From Streptomyces djakartensis (GTDB lineage Bacteria; Actinomycetota; Actinomycetes; Streptomycetales; Streptomycetaceae), in the NCBI RefSeq assembly GCF_014651075.1, contig NZ_BMWE01000005.1, forward strand, positions 124,001-188,000: a stretch of 64,000 nt of DNA, given 5' to 3'. Within the stretch, counting starts at the first letter, position 1; every line of letters starts with the position of its first letter. The notes under the pieces are model-generated. The model searched no databases. It was not told the origin of the DNA and saw only the letters and a program-made list of their open reading frames with translations. A program made the position numbers and the translations under genes. Shown here piece by piece: positions 8,195-16,791 of this stretch.

Positions 8195-9409
8195 ATGCTG
8201 TCCGCAGAATCCGCCGCAGTGGTCCGTGCCACCCTGCCCGCCGTGGCCGGAGCGCTCGACGAGATCACCACCCGCTTCTACGGCGCGATGTTCCGCGACC
8301 GGCCGGAACTCCTCGACGGGATGTTCAACCGCGGCAACCAGGCCAGCGGAGCCCAGCGCCGCGCGCTGGCCGGCTCGATCGCCGGGTTCGCCACCGCACT
8401 GCTCGCCGATCCCGGCACCCGCCCTGACGCGCTGCTGGACCGGATCGCGCACAAGCACGCCGCCGTCGGCGTCACCGACGATCAGTACACGATCGTGCAC
8501 AAGTACCTGTTCGGGGCGATAGCCGAGGTACTCGGCGACGCGGTCACCCCGGAGGTGGCGGCCGCCTGGGACGAGGTGTACTGGCTGATGGCCGGTGCCC
8601 TGATCGGCCGTGAGGCCCGCCTGTACCAGGACGCGGACGTCGAGCCCGGCCGCGTCTGGCGGCAGTGGACGGTCGTCGAGCGCCGCACCGAGACCGCCGA
8701 CGTGGTGTCCTTCGTCCTCCGCCCGGCCGACGGCGAACCCGCGCCGAGGGCGCGGGCCGGCCAGTACGTGAGCGTACGGGTCCTGATGGCCGACGGGATC
8801 CACCAGCTGCGCCAGTACAGCCTGTCCTGCGACCCCGGCGGGAACCTGCGCCGCATCACCGTCAAACGTGTCGCCGCCACGCCGGACACCCCGGACGGCG
8901 AGGTCTCCACCCTCCTGCACGAGCAGGTCCGCGAGGGAGACGAACTGACCCTCTCCGCGCCCTTCGGCGACGTCTTCCTCGATGACCCGGCCGACGCCAC
9001 CACCCCGGTCGTCCTGGTCTCGGCGGGCATCGGCGGCACCCCCATGACCGGCATGCTCGCCCATCTGGCCGCCCAGGGGTCTACCCGTCCGGTGCTGGTC
9101 CTGCACGCCGACCGCTCCCCCGCCGAGCACGCCCTGCGCACCGAGACACGCGAACTCGTCGGGCGGCTGCCGGGCGCCCGCGCCGTCTTCTGGTACGAGC
9201 GTCCCGGCCCGGAGGAAGCCGGCTCCCGTGCGGGCCTGATGAACCTCGACGGCATCGGACTTCCCGAGGACGCCACGGTGTTCCTGTGCGGCCCGCTGCC
9301 GTTCATGCGCGACATCCGCGCGCGACTGCTGCGCGCCGGAATCCCGGCGCGGCGCGTCCGCTACGAGGTCTTCGGCCCCGACCTGTGGCTGCCCGGCACC
9401 GCGGCCTGA
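8195..9409 (+). CDS. hmp: Flavohaemoglobin, nitric oxide dioxygenase
   Basis: A 404-residue NO dioxygenase that oxidises nitric oxide to nitrate with O2 and NAD(P)H. The globin domain (1-140) carries Tyr29 at the B10 position (TRFYGAMF), a distal Gln at about 54 and the proximal His88 in AHKHAAVGV. The FAD domain has LRQYSLSCDP (RxYS motif), and the NAD domain has GIGGTPMTGML and the C-terminal FLCGPLPFMRDI. Length and order are those of complete Hmp. GGGAGA lies four bases before the ATG. It is followed 36-39 bp later by the hibernation-factor-like gene, probably on the same transcript, and preceded by two DosR-like boxes. Product: NO detoxification during hypoxia. Confidence 0.96.
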   Translation: MLSAESAAVVRATLPAVAGALDEITTRFYGAMFRDRPELLDGMFNRGNQASGAQRRALAGSIAGFATALLADPGTRPDALLDRIAHKHAAVGVTDDQYTIVHKYLFGAIAEVLGDAVTPEVAAAWDEVYWLMAGALIGREARLYQDADVEPGRVWRQWTVVERRTETADVVSFVLRPADGEPAPRARAGQYVSVRVLMADGIHQLRQYSLSCDPGGNLRRITVKRVAATPDTPDGEVSTLLHEQVREGDELTLSAPFGDVFLDDPADATTPVVLVSAGIGGTPMTGMLAHLAAQGSTRPVLVLHADRSPAEHALRTETRELVGRLPGARAVFWYERPGPEEAGSRAGLMNLDGIGLPEDATVFLCGPLPFMRDIRARLLRAGIPARRVRYEVFGPDLWLPGTAA

Positions 9410-9448
9410 ACCACGCCGAACGCCCTTGATTCCGAGGAGGAACCCGTG

Positions 9449-9823
9449 ATGACCAGTGACAAGACTCGGCCCGCGCCCGCGGTGCGGCTGCGTACCGACG
9501 GCCCGGTGGACGAGGAGACCCTGCAGTACGCGCGTACGAAGGTCGACGCCGTCGTGGACCGGCCGGGACTGCCCTCCGTCACCGGCGAGGTGCGGATCGT
9601 GCGGGCGGCCGCTCACCACGCGGACCGCCCCTGGTCGGCCACGGCGGATCTGCACGTCGGCGGGCGGCAGATCATCGTCCTCGCCGAAGCGGCGACGGGC
9701 ACGGAACTCGTCGACCAGCTCCAGGACCGGCTGCGCCGGCAGACCGACAAGGCCGCCCACGCGTGGGACCACGGCAACCGCACGGTGGCCCCGCCGTGGC
9801 GCGGCGGCCGGCGGTCCGCGTGA
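9449..9823 (+). CDS. Ribosome-hibernation/HPF-like (sigma-54 modulation family) small protein
   Basis: A 124-residue protein with the layout of the N-terminal domain of HPF/RaiA-type ribosome-associated factors. A first beta-alpha unit (VRLRTDGPVDEETLQYARTK) is followed by ATADLHVGGRQIIVLAEAAT and a long basic helix, LQDRLRRQTDKAAHAWDH. It lacks the C-terminal dimerisation domain of long HPF, so it would act, if it binds ribosomes, as a short form. The match is by pattern and moderate. GAGGAGG precedes both ATG 9449 (spacing eight) and GTG 9446 (spacing five). The position behind hmp in a dormancy island supports a role in quiescence. Confidence 0.65.
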   Translation: MTSDKTRPAPAVRLRTDGPVDEETLQYARTKVDAVVDRPGLPSVTGEVRIVRAAAHHADRPWSATADLHVGGRQIIVLAEAATGTELVDQLQDRLRRQTDKAAHAWDHGNRTVAPPWRGGRRSA

Positions 9824-9840
9824 CGCCACGGTCAGAACGA

Positions 9841-9870
9841 GCCCGGCCGGTGACGGTCCGCCGGCCGGGC
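9841..9870 (+). terminator. Hairpin terminator after hmp/HPF-like unit
   Basis: Perfect 10-bp stem (9841-9850 with 9861-9870, GCCCGGCCGG/CCGGCCGGGC) and a 10-base loop, between the HPF-like stop and the oleate hydratase start. There is no U-tract, as is usual in Streptomyces. Confidence 0.55.
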
Positions 9871-9914
9871 GCCTGTGCGGTTCCGATCGACCGGCTGCGA
9901 CGAGGAGTTGTGTG

Positions 9915-11486
9915 ATGGCGAAGGCGTATCTGGTGGGCAGCGGGATCGCGGCGCTGGCCGCGGCCACGTTCCTGATCCGCGACGGCGGTTTCGACGGAGC
10001 CGACATCCACTTCTTCGAGGAGCAGCGACGGGTGGGCGGCAGCCTGGACGCGGACGGCACGGCGCACGCCGGCTACACCATGCGCGGCGCGCGGATGTTC
10101 GAGACGGAGTACCGCTGCACCTACGACCTGCTCTCCGGCATCCCCAGCCTCGACGACCCCTCCGTGTCGGTGACCCAGGAGATACTCGCCGGGCAGGAGG
10201 AGTTCGCCTGGGACGACATCGCGCGCCTGGTCGACGGCGACGGAAAGGCCGTCGACACCCGCTGCATGGGGTTCTCCGAGCGTGACCGGCTGGAGTTGGT
10301 CCGCTGCCTGGCCACCCCCGAGGGGCACCTCGACGGCAAGCGGATCACCGACTGCTTCGGCGAGCACTTCTTCACCACCACCTTCTGGATGCTGTGGTGC
10401 ACCACGTTCGCCTTCCAGCCCTGGCACAGCGCCATCGAGTTCCGCCGCTACCTCAGGCGCTTCCTCCACCTCCTCCCCCGGTTCTCGTCCCTGTCCGGCG
10501 TCCACCACACCCGCTACAACCAGTACGACTCCGTCGTGCGCCCCCTGACCGCCTGGCTGCGCGAACACGGCGTCACTTTCCACACCGGATGCCACGTCAC
10601 CGACCTCGGGCTCGCACCGGGCTGCCGGAGTACGCGGGTCGAGTACATACAGCTGTCACGTCACGGCCGTGACGAGCGGATCGAGGTGGTCCCCGAGGAT
10701 CTGGTCCTGGTCACCAACGGCTCCATGACCGATGCCTCCCGCCTCGGCTCGCACACCGCCGCACCGTCCCCGCCTCCCCATCGCTCGGACGCCTGGCTGC
10801 TCTGGCACCGCCTGGCCCGCGGGCGCGACGACTTCGGCAACCCGGACGCCTTCGACAAACACGTCAAGGAGTCCCGCTGGGAGTCGTTCACCGTCACCTC
10901 GAAGGATCCCGCCCTTCTCAAGGCGCTGGAGGAGTTCAGCGGCCGCGAGACCGGCAAGGGCGGCCTGATGACCTCCACCGAGTCCAACTGGCTGCTCACC
11001 GTCGTCGTGCCCCGCCAGCCCGTCTACCGCGACCAGCCCGGGGACGTCTCGGTCTGGTGGGGCTACGCCCTGTTCCCCGGCCGCGCCGGCGATCACACAC
11101 CCAAGCCGATGACCATGTGCTCCGGCCGGGAGATCCTCGAAGAAGTCCTGCACCACCTGCCGTTCGACGACACGGTGACGGCCCGTGCCCTGGAGACCTC
11201 CACCGTCGTGCCCTGCCTCATGCCGTACGTCACCAGCCCGTTCCTGGCCCGCCGTCGCGGCGACCGGCCGCAGGTGGTGCCCAGCGGATCGGTCAACCTG
11301 GCCTTCATCGGACAGTTCGCCGAGGTGCCCGACGACGTCACCTTCACGGTCGAGTACTCCGTGCGCACCGCCTGGACGGCTGTGGCCCGGCTCCTCGGGC
11401 TCGGCAGGCAACCGCCCGCCGTCCACAAGGGCCACCACGATCCCCACGTCCTGGCCGCCGCCCTGGACACGATGCACCGCCGGTAG
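9915..11486 (+). CDS. ohyA: Oleate hydratase (myosin-cross-reactive-antigen family)
   Basis: A 523-residue FAD enzyme that adds water to the C9 double bond of oleate to give 10-hydroxystearate. It begins with the dinucleotide fold GSGIAALAAATFLIRDG and EEQRRVGGSLDADG. It continues with the family blocks GYTMRGARMFETEYRC, IPSLDDPSVSVTQEI, FWMLWCTTFAFQPWHSA and TRYNQYDSVVRPL, and ends with NLAFIGQFAEVPDDVTFTVE. It is shorter than the well-studied enzymes (about 590-640). The catalytic glutamate of the usual RGGREME motif appears as methionine (RGARMFE), which I recall for actinobacterial monomeric forms. GAGGAG precedes the ATG. It may modify membrane fatty acids in the stress island, but its own promoter shows no DosR box. 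Confidence 0.92.
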   Translation: MAKAYLVGSGIAALAAATFLIRDGGFDGADIHFFEEQRRVGGSLDADGTAHAGYTMRGARMFETEYRCTYDLLSGIPSLDDPSVSVTQEILAGQEEFAWDDIARLVDGDGKAVDTRCMGFSERDRLELVRCLATPEGHLDGKRITDCFGEHFFTTTFWMLWCTTFAFQPWHSAIEFRRYLRRFLHLLPRFSSLSGVHHTRYNQYDSVVRPLTAWLREHGVTFHTGCHVTDLGLAPGCRSTRVEYIQLSRHGRDERIEVVPEDLVLVTNGSMTDASRLGSHTAAPSPPPHRSDAWLLWHRLARGRDDFGNPDAFDKHVKESRWESFTVTSKDPALLKALEEFSGRETGKGGLMTSTESNWLLTVVVPRQPVYRDQPGDVSVWWGYALFPGRAGDHTPKPMTMCSGREILEEVLHHLPFDDTVTARALETSTVVPCLMPYVTSPFLARRRGDRPQVVPSGSVNLAFIGQFAEVPDDVTFTVEYSVRTAWTAVARLLGLGRQPPAVHKGHHDPHVLAAALDTMHRR

Positions 11487-11534
11487 CCCGGCGGCAGCGG
11501 GTCGCTGTCAGTGGTGGGTGGCAGCATCGGTTCC

Positions 11535-13451
11535 ATGACGGACACCACGCGATTCGACTGGCGGTCCTTCCTGTTGAGGTGGAGCGGGGAGTGGGCGGAC
11601 TCCCTGACGGACGACGAGGTGAGGAACGAGGACGACGAGGGCGCCCGGCAGGCGCGGTGGCTGGGGTTCCCGCCCGCCTCCGAGGAGCTGATCTCAGCCA
11701 TGGAGGAGCGCCTCGGCCGGCGAATGCCCCCGTCGTACCGGGAGTTCCTGAAGGTCAGCGACGGGTGGCGGCACGCGGGCGGGTTCGTGTGGCTGCTGGC
11801 GGGGACCCGGGACGCGCACTGGCACGACAACGAGTCGGGGCTCGCGGACATGGCCGAGGAGTACCTGGACGAGGACGCCGGACCCGGGGGGCGGCGGGAG
11901 GCGGACCTCTGGCGGGAGGGTCTTCAGCTCGATGCCGAGTCCGACGCCACGTACGTCCTCCTGGACCCCGGGGACGTGGACGAGGACGGCGAGTGGGCCG
12001 TCTACACGTGGGCGAGCTGGCGTGCCGAGTCACCCGAGCGGCACGCGAACTTCCTCGAGTTCATGCGGGACATGTACCGGGAGTTCCACAGCCTGCGGGC
12101 GCACCGCGGCGACGGGGAGCCGCCGTTCGTCAGCGACACGACCCGAGAGCTGGACGCCCAGGTGGAGCGGGCCCGGCTGGAGGCGCTGCGCGGCGGCTGG
12201 GAGCGGGCCCTGAGGGAGCTGGACGAGGCCAAGGAGTACGGCAGACCGAGGGCCGCCGGGCTGGGCGACCAGATACGCCGTCTGCTCGGAGAGTCCCACG
12301 CGGTGTACTTCGACGGCGTGGTGACGGACCCGACGTACGCGCCCGAGCTGCTGCCGCCGCTGGTCGCCGAGCACGCGGCGCACTCCTACCGGGGCGACTC
12401 CGGCCTGAGGTTCCAGCTGCGGGGCGCCGACGAGGAACTGGTGTCACTGGCTTACGCGACGCTGGATCAGGTGCGCGACGGGACGTACCGGTACGAGCCG
12501 GCCGGACCGTTCGGGGAAGCGGTCGAGCGGGCGCGGGAGCTGGCCCGGTGGGGAGACACCGACGGGGCGTGGCGGACGCTGATGGGAGCTCTGCCCTTGT
12601 GGGAGCCCCTGGGTCCGGACCACTTGGCGCCGCTGGGTTGGTTGGCCGACCCCCTGCTCGGGCCGCTGCTGACCCCGGAGCGTGGCGCCGAGCTGCTGTC
12701 CACGCCGAGGGCCGGGCAGGCGGGTGAGGCACCGGGGCCGGTGTCCCGGCTCGACCCGGGCGGTCTGGCGTGGCTCGCGGAACCGGACCCCGGCGGCAAC
12801 CGCACGGCCTACCGGTTCGTGCTGGTGGAGGGGGTGGGGCCGGAGGAGTTGCCGGGACGTCTCGCGGACGGGGACGGCGCCGCGCTGGACGAACCGATGA
12901 CGGCCTGGGAGGCGCGCCGCAGATGGCTGCGCGGCAAGAGGGAGTTCTCGTCCTTCGAGGACAGGGCACTGATGGCGGTGGGCCGGGCCGGTCCCGGCTG
13001 GAGTTTCGCCTTCGACGGCGATGCCTCCCTCTTCGACCGGCGGCGGTTCGTCTGCCCGGCCGCGAGCGCCAGTGCGGGCACCCGCGCGGTGGTGGTGTGG
13101 AGCGGCCTGCGGGCGTGCCACAGGGAACCGTTCTTCCACCTGTCGGTGGCGCGAGACGGTGCCGAGCAGTACGCGTTCACGTACGCGGACGGAGAGGTCC
13201 GATCGAGCGGGGAGATACCGCGGGCACTGGATCCGGGCCGGTTCTTCGGGGACGTGGAGGACGGGGCCGGGGTGGAACGGCCGCTGCTGGAAGCGGTGGC
13301 CGCGGAGTTCGGTGTCCACCTGCCGCGTCACGCCATCGTGAACGGGCGGCTGCACACGTTCGCCACCCGCTCCTGGAGGCGACCGCCCGCGGAGGGCGAG
13401 ACCTACACGGTGATCCGGATCGATTACGGGGACTCGACCCCCGCGGACTAG
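11535..13451 (+). CDS. Large SMI1/KNR4-domain protein
   Basis: A 638-residue cytoplasmic protein. The N-terminal SMI1/KNR4 (SUKH-type) domain covers about residues 40-180, with WLGFPPASEELISAMEERLG, MPPSYREFLKVSDGW and the later block YVLLDPGDVDEDGEWAVY. The remaining 450 residues contain an acidic helical region and a beta-rich C-terminus (VVWSGLRACHREPFFHLSVA) that I do not recognise. SUKH proteins include immunity proteins against polymorphic toxins, but many large Streptomyces members have no known toxin, and none is adjacent. ATG at 11535 is preferred; a GTG 24 bases upstream is possible. The 3' end overlaps the convergent methyltransferase by four bases. Confidence 0.8.
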   Translation: MTDTTRFDWRSFLLRWSGEWADSLTDDEVRNEDDEGARQARWLGFPPASEELISAMEERLGRRMPPSYREFLKVSDGWRHAGGFVWLLAGTRDAHWHDNESGLADMAEEYLDEDAGPGGRREADLWREGLQLDAESDATYVLLDPGDVDEDGEWAVYTWASWRAESPERHANFLEFMRDMYREFHSLRAHRGDGEPPFVSDTTRELDAQVERARLEALRGGWERALRELDEAKEYGRPRAAGLGDQIRRLLGESHAVYFDGVVTDPTYAPELLPPLVAEHAAHSYRGDSGLRFQLRGADEELVSLAYATLDQVRDGTYRYEPAGPFGEAVERARELARWGDTDGAWRTLMGALPLWEPLGPDHLAPLGWLADPLLGPLLTPERGAELLSTPRAGQAGEAPGPVSRLDPGGLAWLAEPDPGGNRTAYRFVLVEGVGPEELPGRLADGDGAALDEPMTAWEARRRWLRGKREFSSFEDRALMAVGRAGPGWSFAFDGDASLFDRRRFVCPAASASAGTRAVVVWSGLRACHREPFFHLSVARDGAEQYAFTYADGEVRSSGEIPRALDPGRFFGDVEDGAGVERPLLEAVAAEFGVHLPRHAIVNGRLHTFATRSWRRPPAEGETYTVIRIDYGDSTPAD

Positions 13452-14230
13452 CCGTCGCCCCTGGTGGCTACAACGGCCCAGGTGCGATGCGGGACTTCGA
13501 TCACCTCGCCGGGGAAACGGTCGCGGAGCACCCCGGCGAGCGCGTCGTCGAATCGGTCCACGTCCTCCGGCGGCAGGCTGGCGCCGACTCCGGCACTGGC
13601 CCGGATCCGGCCCCGCCACGCCTCGGGCGGGTAGGGCACGGCCAGGTCGAAGGAGAACGTCTCGATGCCGGTGAAACCCGCGGTGGCCAGGTCGGTCAGC
13701 CAGCGCGGGTACAGGCCGGTGCCCCCGCCCATCGTCCAGGCCGGGTTGAAGGAGAGGATCAGCTCCTCGGTCGCCTCGACCACGTTGCCCGGCAGTGGCA
13801 GCCAGTCGAAGTGGGCGATGACCACCCGGCCGCCGGGGCGCAACAGCCGCCGCACCTCGGCCGTGGCCTTCGGCGCGTCGAACCAGTGCCAGCACTGGCC
13901 GGCCGACACCACGTCGTACGACCCGCCCGGCAGCCCCGTCGACTCCGCCGTGCCCACCCGGTAGTCGATCTCCACTCCGGCTTCCCCGTCGAGCACCCGG
14001 GCCTGGTCGAGCAGTGAAGCCGCCGGGTCCACGCCGGTCACCCGCGCCCCCGCGAGCGCGAACACCCGGGCCAGGGCGCCGGTACCGGTCCCGAGGTCGA
14101 CGACGTCCTCGCCGGGGAAGGCGATGCCGTGCCGGTACAGGTGAGTGACGATCTGCGGTGGGAATCCGGCGCGGTGGCGGCCGTAGTCCTGCGCGGTGAG
14201 CCCGAAGTCAGGACGGAAGGTGCCGGTCAT
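13448..14230 (-). CDS. Class I SAM-dependent methyltransferase
   Basis: A 260-residue methyltransferase (Methyltransf_11-like). Motif I is VVDLGTGTGALARVFALAG, the acidic residue ending strand two is in RVTGVDPAAS, and motif III/post-motif includes LLRPGGRVVIAHFDW. An N-terminal lid, FRPDFGLTAQDYGRHRAGFP, resembles the UbiE/trans-aconitate-type small-molecule methyltransferases. The substrate cannot be deduced. ATG 14230 was chosen because GGAG lies six bases upstream. It converges with the SMI1 gene and lies 82 bp downstream of the SWIM gene on the same strand. Confidence 0.88.
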   Translation of the reverse strand: MTGTFRPDFGLTAQDYGRHRAGFPPQIVTHLYRHGIAFPGEDVVDLGTGTGALARVFALAGARVTGVDPAASLLDQARVLDGEAGVEIDYRVGTAESTGLPGGSYDVVSAGQCWHWFDAPKATAEVRRLLRPGGRVVIAHFDWLPLPGNVVEATEELILSFNPAWTMGGGTGLYPRWLTDLATAGFTGIETFSFDLAVPYPPEAWRGRIRASAGVGASLPPEDVDRFDDALAGVLRDRFPGEVIEVPHRTWAVVATRGDG

Positions 14231-14312
14231 GGCGTTCTCCAAGGATCGGAAGGGGGTCGGGGCCCAGGAGGGAGCGGTGGCTACGCGTCGTCCGGTACCG
14301 GTGTCACCGGCC

Positions 14313-16772
14313 TCACGGTTCGCCGGGAACGCCGACGCCGGTCAGCGCGCCGACGGGATCCAGGTCGGGAGTGCCGCGCGGCCACCAGTCGTCGCGGCCC
14401 GGCTCGGACTCGTAGGCGTACCACAGGCCGTCGCGGCCGAGGCGGAGCTGGAGGTGGCCGTGCGGGTGGGTCAGGCGGTTGCGCCAGGGGCGGAAGGCGG
14501 GCAGGTCGGCGGCGAGCAGGAGCGGGCGGGCCCGGTCGAACCGGCCGGCCGGCGGGTCCCACGGTTCCTCCAGTACGGCGAGGCCCTCAGGTCCGCCCTG
14601 CCGCCAGGCGGCGACCGCGCGGGCGAGGTCGGACGTGGTGCGGCCCGCCGCGGAGGCGAGGGAGGAGTAGAGCGCCCGGGTGCCCGCGGTCAGTCCCGAG
14701 CCGGGGCGGGCCGCGGCCAGGCGGACCGCGTCCTCCCAGAGCGTCAACTGCCCGACCGGGTCCCGGCCCGTGGCGAGCAGGGCGTGAGCCCTGGCGGCGG
14801 CGTCGGTGGCCAGCTGGTCCAGGGCGAAGGGGTCCGGGCCCCCGGGTGAGGCCGGGTAGGCCGGAGGCTGCTCGGGGTGCGGAGGAGGGGGCAGCGGGGC
14901 GGGCAGCGGCGGGAGGGTGCGCGGCTCGAGCATGTCTTTGGCCCGCACGCCGGGGAGCGGCGCCGGTTCCTTGTCCTGAGCGGCGCGCGCCGCCCTCGTG
15001 GCGCTGAGCCGTGACAGGGCGTCGAGCAGTTGCCGTTCACCCCGGCCACGCAGCAGGAGCAGCACGAAGGGGTCGGCGTCGAGCAGCCGCGCGGTCTGGT
15101 AGCAGAGGGCGGCGGCGTGCTTGCACGGATGGCCCCGGTCAGGGCAGCTGCAGCGCGGCTCCAGGTCACCGGGGCGCGGCAGCAGGGGCACGCCGCAGTC
15201 CGCGAGGGACTGGGGCAGCTCCTTGTCGAGCAGGGCCGCGATGTGCCCGGGCCGGTCGGCGGCGGAGTCCAGGAACCGCTCCCAGTCGGACTCGTCCAGC
15301 GTGCGCAACCGGACCTGCACGCGGTACGGGCGCGGACGGCTTCCCCGCACGTACGCCAGGACCAGTCCGGGCGTCACGGTGATGGCGTCGACATTCCCCT
15401 GCCCGGCATACCCCCGCCCTCGCTCCAGCCGCTTGACGTCCAGCGCGCCCTGCTCCAGCGCGGCCACCCAGGCGTTGCCCCACCAGCTCTCGGCGAAGCC
15501 GTCGCCGTCCGGCTCCCGGGGCGGCAAGGCCGGGAAGGTACGGCGGAGTTCGCTGTCCCGGCCGGGGGCGGCCATCGAGCGGGGAGCCCGGGTGTTGTGA
15601 GGGCTGTCAGCGGAGCGACGGACCGACGGCGGGGTGGTGGGTGACCCGGGGCCGTGGGGAGGTGGGGTGGCTGTGGCGGCGGGAGTGCCGCTGCCTTCGG
15701 TCGCGGGCGCGGCGGCAGCGCTGCGCGGCGAGCCGGCCCTGGTCGGGGGCGAGTCCTCCTGGCCGGCCTGCCCCGGGCCCTCGGACGCCGGGTCCGCACC
15801 ACTCGCATCGCCGGCACCCTCCGGAAGGGCCGCACCCGCCACCGCGCCCGCACCCCTCGGAAGGGCATGGGCGCCCACCTCGCCCGCACTCTCACGCAGA
15901 GCCGGGCCACTCGCGGCACCACCCGTACCCTCCCGCAGGGCAGCGCCACCCACATCGCCCGCACCCCCACGCAAGGCCTGGGCGGCACCCACATCGCCCA
16001 CACCCTCCCGCAAGGCCGGGGCGTTCCCGGCACCACTCGCACCCTCACGCAGGGCCGGGGCGTCAGCGGCACCACCCGTACCCTCGGGCTTCAGCTCGGG
16101 GTCGCCCGTATCGCCCGGGGCCCCGGGCATCCGGAAGGCGTCCGACAGCAACTGCCGTACGTCATGCGCTTCGTCTCCGACGGCGTGCTCGCGCGCCCGT
16201 CGGGCGGCTGCCGCCCGCTCGTCCACACGCCGCTGCCGCGCCCCGCGCCTGCGCCGGGCCCCTTCGTTCTCGGTCTCCTCCCGCGCCCGCCGCGCGTCGT
16301 CCCGGGCGGCGCGCAACGCCTCGCGTGCGATGTCCGCCGCGCGTGGGGCGGGCCGGTCGGTGCTCCCTCCGTGGCCGGTCACCGTGTTCTCCGGTGGGGC
16401 GGCGGGCCGGCCCACCTCGGGGGCGGCGGCGTCGGCCGAGTCCGTCCCGGCCAGGCTCTCCCCGCTCTCTGCCTCCGGCCCCGCGACTCCCGCCGTGTCC
16501 GCCGTGAACTGCCCCGGCTCACCGGCTGCCGCGTCGGCATCCCCCGCCGTGCCCGTGTCACTCGCCGGCCGTGCGCCGCCCGGGTGTTCGGACACCGCCC
16601 TTCGCAGTGCCTCGCGGGCCACGTCCGCCGGCCGGCGGGGCTCCTGGCCTGCGGCGCTTGCGGACGACGGGGGCGCGGGGCGGGAACCCGGTGCCGTGTC
16701 CTGGTCGCGTGGTGCCCGCTCCCGGGCCGCGCGCAGCGCCCGGCGGGCCTCGTCGGAGGGGCGGGAGGTCAT
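14313..16772 (-). CDS. SWIM zinc-finger protein with long low-complexity N-terminal half
   Basis: An 819-residue protein. The first 400 residues are rich in Ala, Gly, Glu and Pro with charged helices (for example AADIAREALRAARDDARRA). At about 225-335 there is a degenerate repeat based on A-L-R-E-G-x-G, present five or more times. The second half is the conserved part, starting near FAESWWGNAWVAALEQGALD and containing the SWIM zinc site CSCPDRGHPCKHAAALCYQ (C-x-C-x6-C-x-H). SWIM domains bind nucleic acids or protein partners. GGAGG precedes the ATG by five bases. It lies 19 bp after the SNF2 helicase gene, and the two are a recurrent actinobacterial pair, suggesting a joint function in DNA or chromatin handling. 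Confidence 0.9.
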   Translation of the reverse strand: MTSRPSDEARRALRAARERAPRDQDTAPGSRPAPPSSASAAGQEPRRPADVAREALRRAVSEHPGGARPASDTGTAGDADAAAGEPGQFTADTAGVAGPEAESGESLAGTDSADAAAPEVGRPAAPPENTVTGHGGSTDRPAPRAADIAREALRAARDDARRAREETENEGARRRRGARQRRVDERAAAARRAREHAVGDEAHDVRQLLSDAFRMPGAPGDTGDPELKPEGTGGAADAPALREGASGAGNAPALREGVGDVGAAQALRGGAGDVGGAALREGTGGAASGPALRESAGEVGAHALPRGAGAVAGAALPEGAGDASGADPASEGPGQAGQEDSPPTRAGSPRSAAAAPATEGSGTPAATATPPPHGPGSPTTPPSVRRSADSPHNTRAPRSMAAPGRDSELRRTFPALPPREPDGDGFAESWWGNAWVAALEQGALDVKRLERGRGYAGQGNVDAITVTPGLVLAYVRGSRPRPYRVQVRLRTLDESDWERFLDSAADRPGHIAALLDKELPQSLADCGVPLLPRPGDLEPRCSCPDRGHPCKHAAALCYQTARLLDADPFVLLLLRGRGERQLLDALSRLSATRAARAAQDKEPAPLPGVRAKDMLEPRTLPPLPAPLPPPPHPEQPPAYPASPGGPDPFALDQLATDAAARAHALLATGRDPVGQLTLWEDAVRLAAARPGSGLTAGTRALYSSLASAAGRTTSDLARAVAAWRQGGPEGLAVLEEPWDPPAGRFDRARPLLLAADLPAFRPWRNRLTHPHGHLQLRLGRDGLWYAYESEPGRDDWWPRGTPDLDPVGALTGVGVPGEP
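15780..16090. repeat. Degenerate in-frame repeat inside the SWIM gene
   Basis: On the minus strand this stretch encodes successive variants of A-L-R-E-G-(A/V/T)-G-(D/E)-x-G, with unit length drifting between about 13 and 20 residues. It looks like expansion by slippage in a disordered linker. Confidence 0.6.
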
Positions 16773-16791
16773 CGAGGCCTCCTGCGGCCGG

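Noticed and set aside
7477..8271. 264-codon minus-strand open frame in the usp-hmp gap
   Set aside because: Low-complexity Arg/Pro/Ala translation, no ribosome site, overlaps the regulatory boxes and the hmp start.
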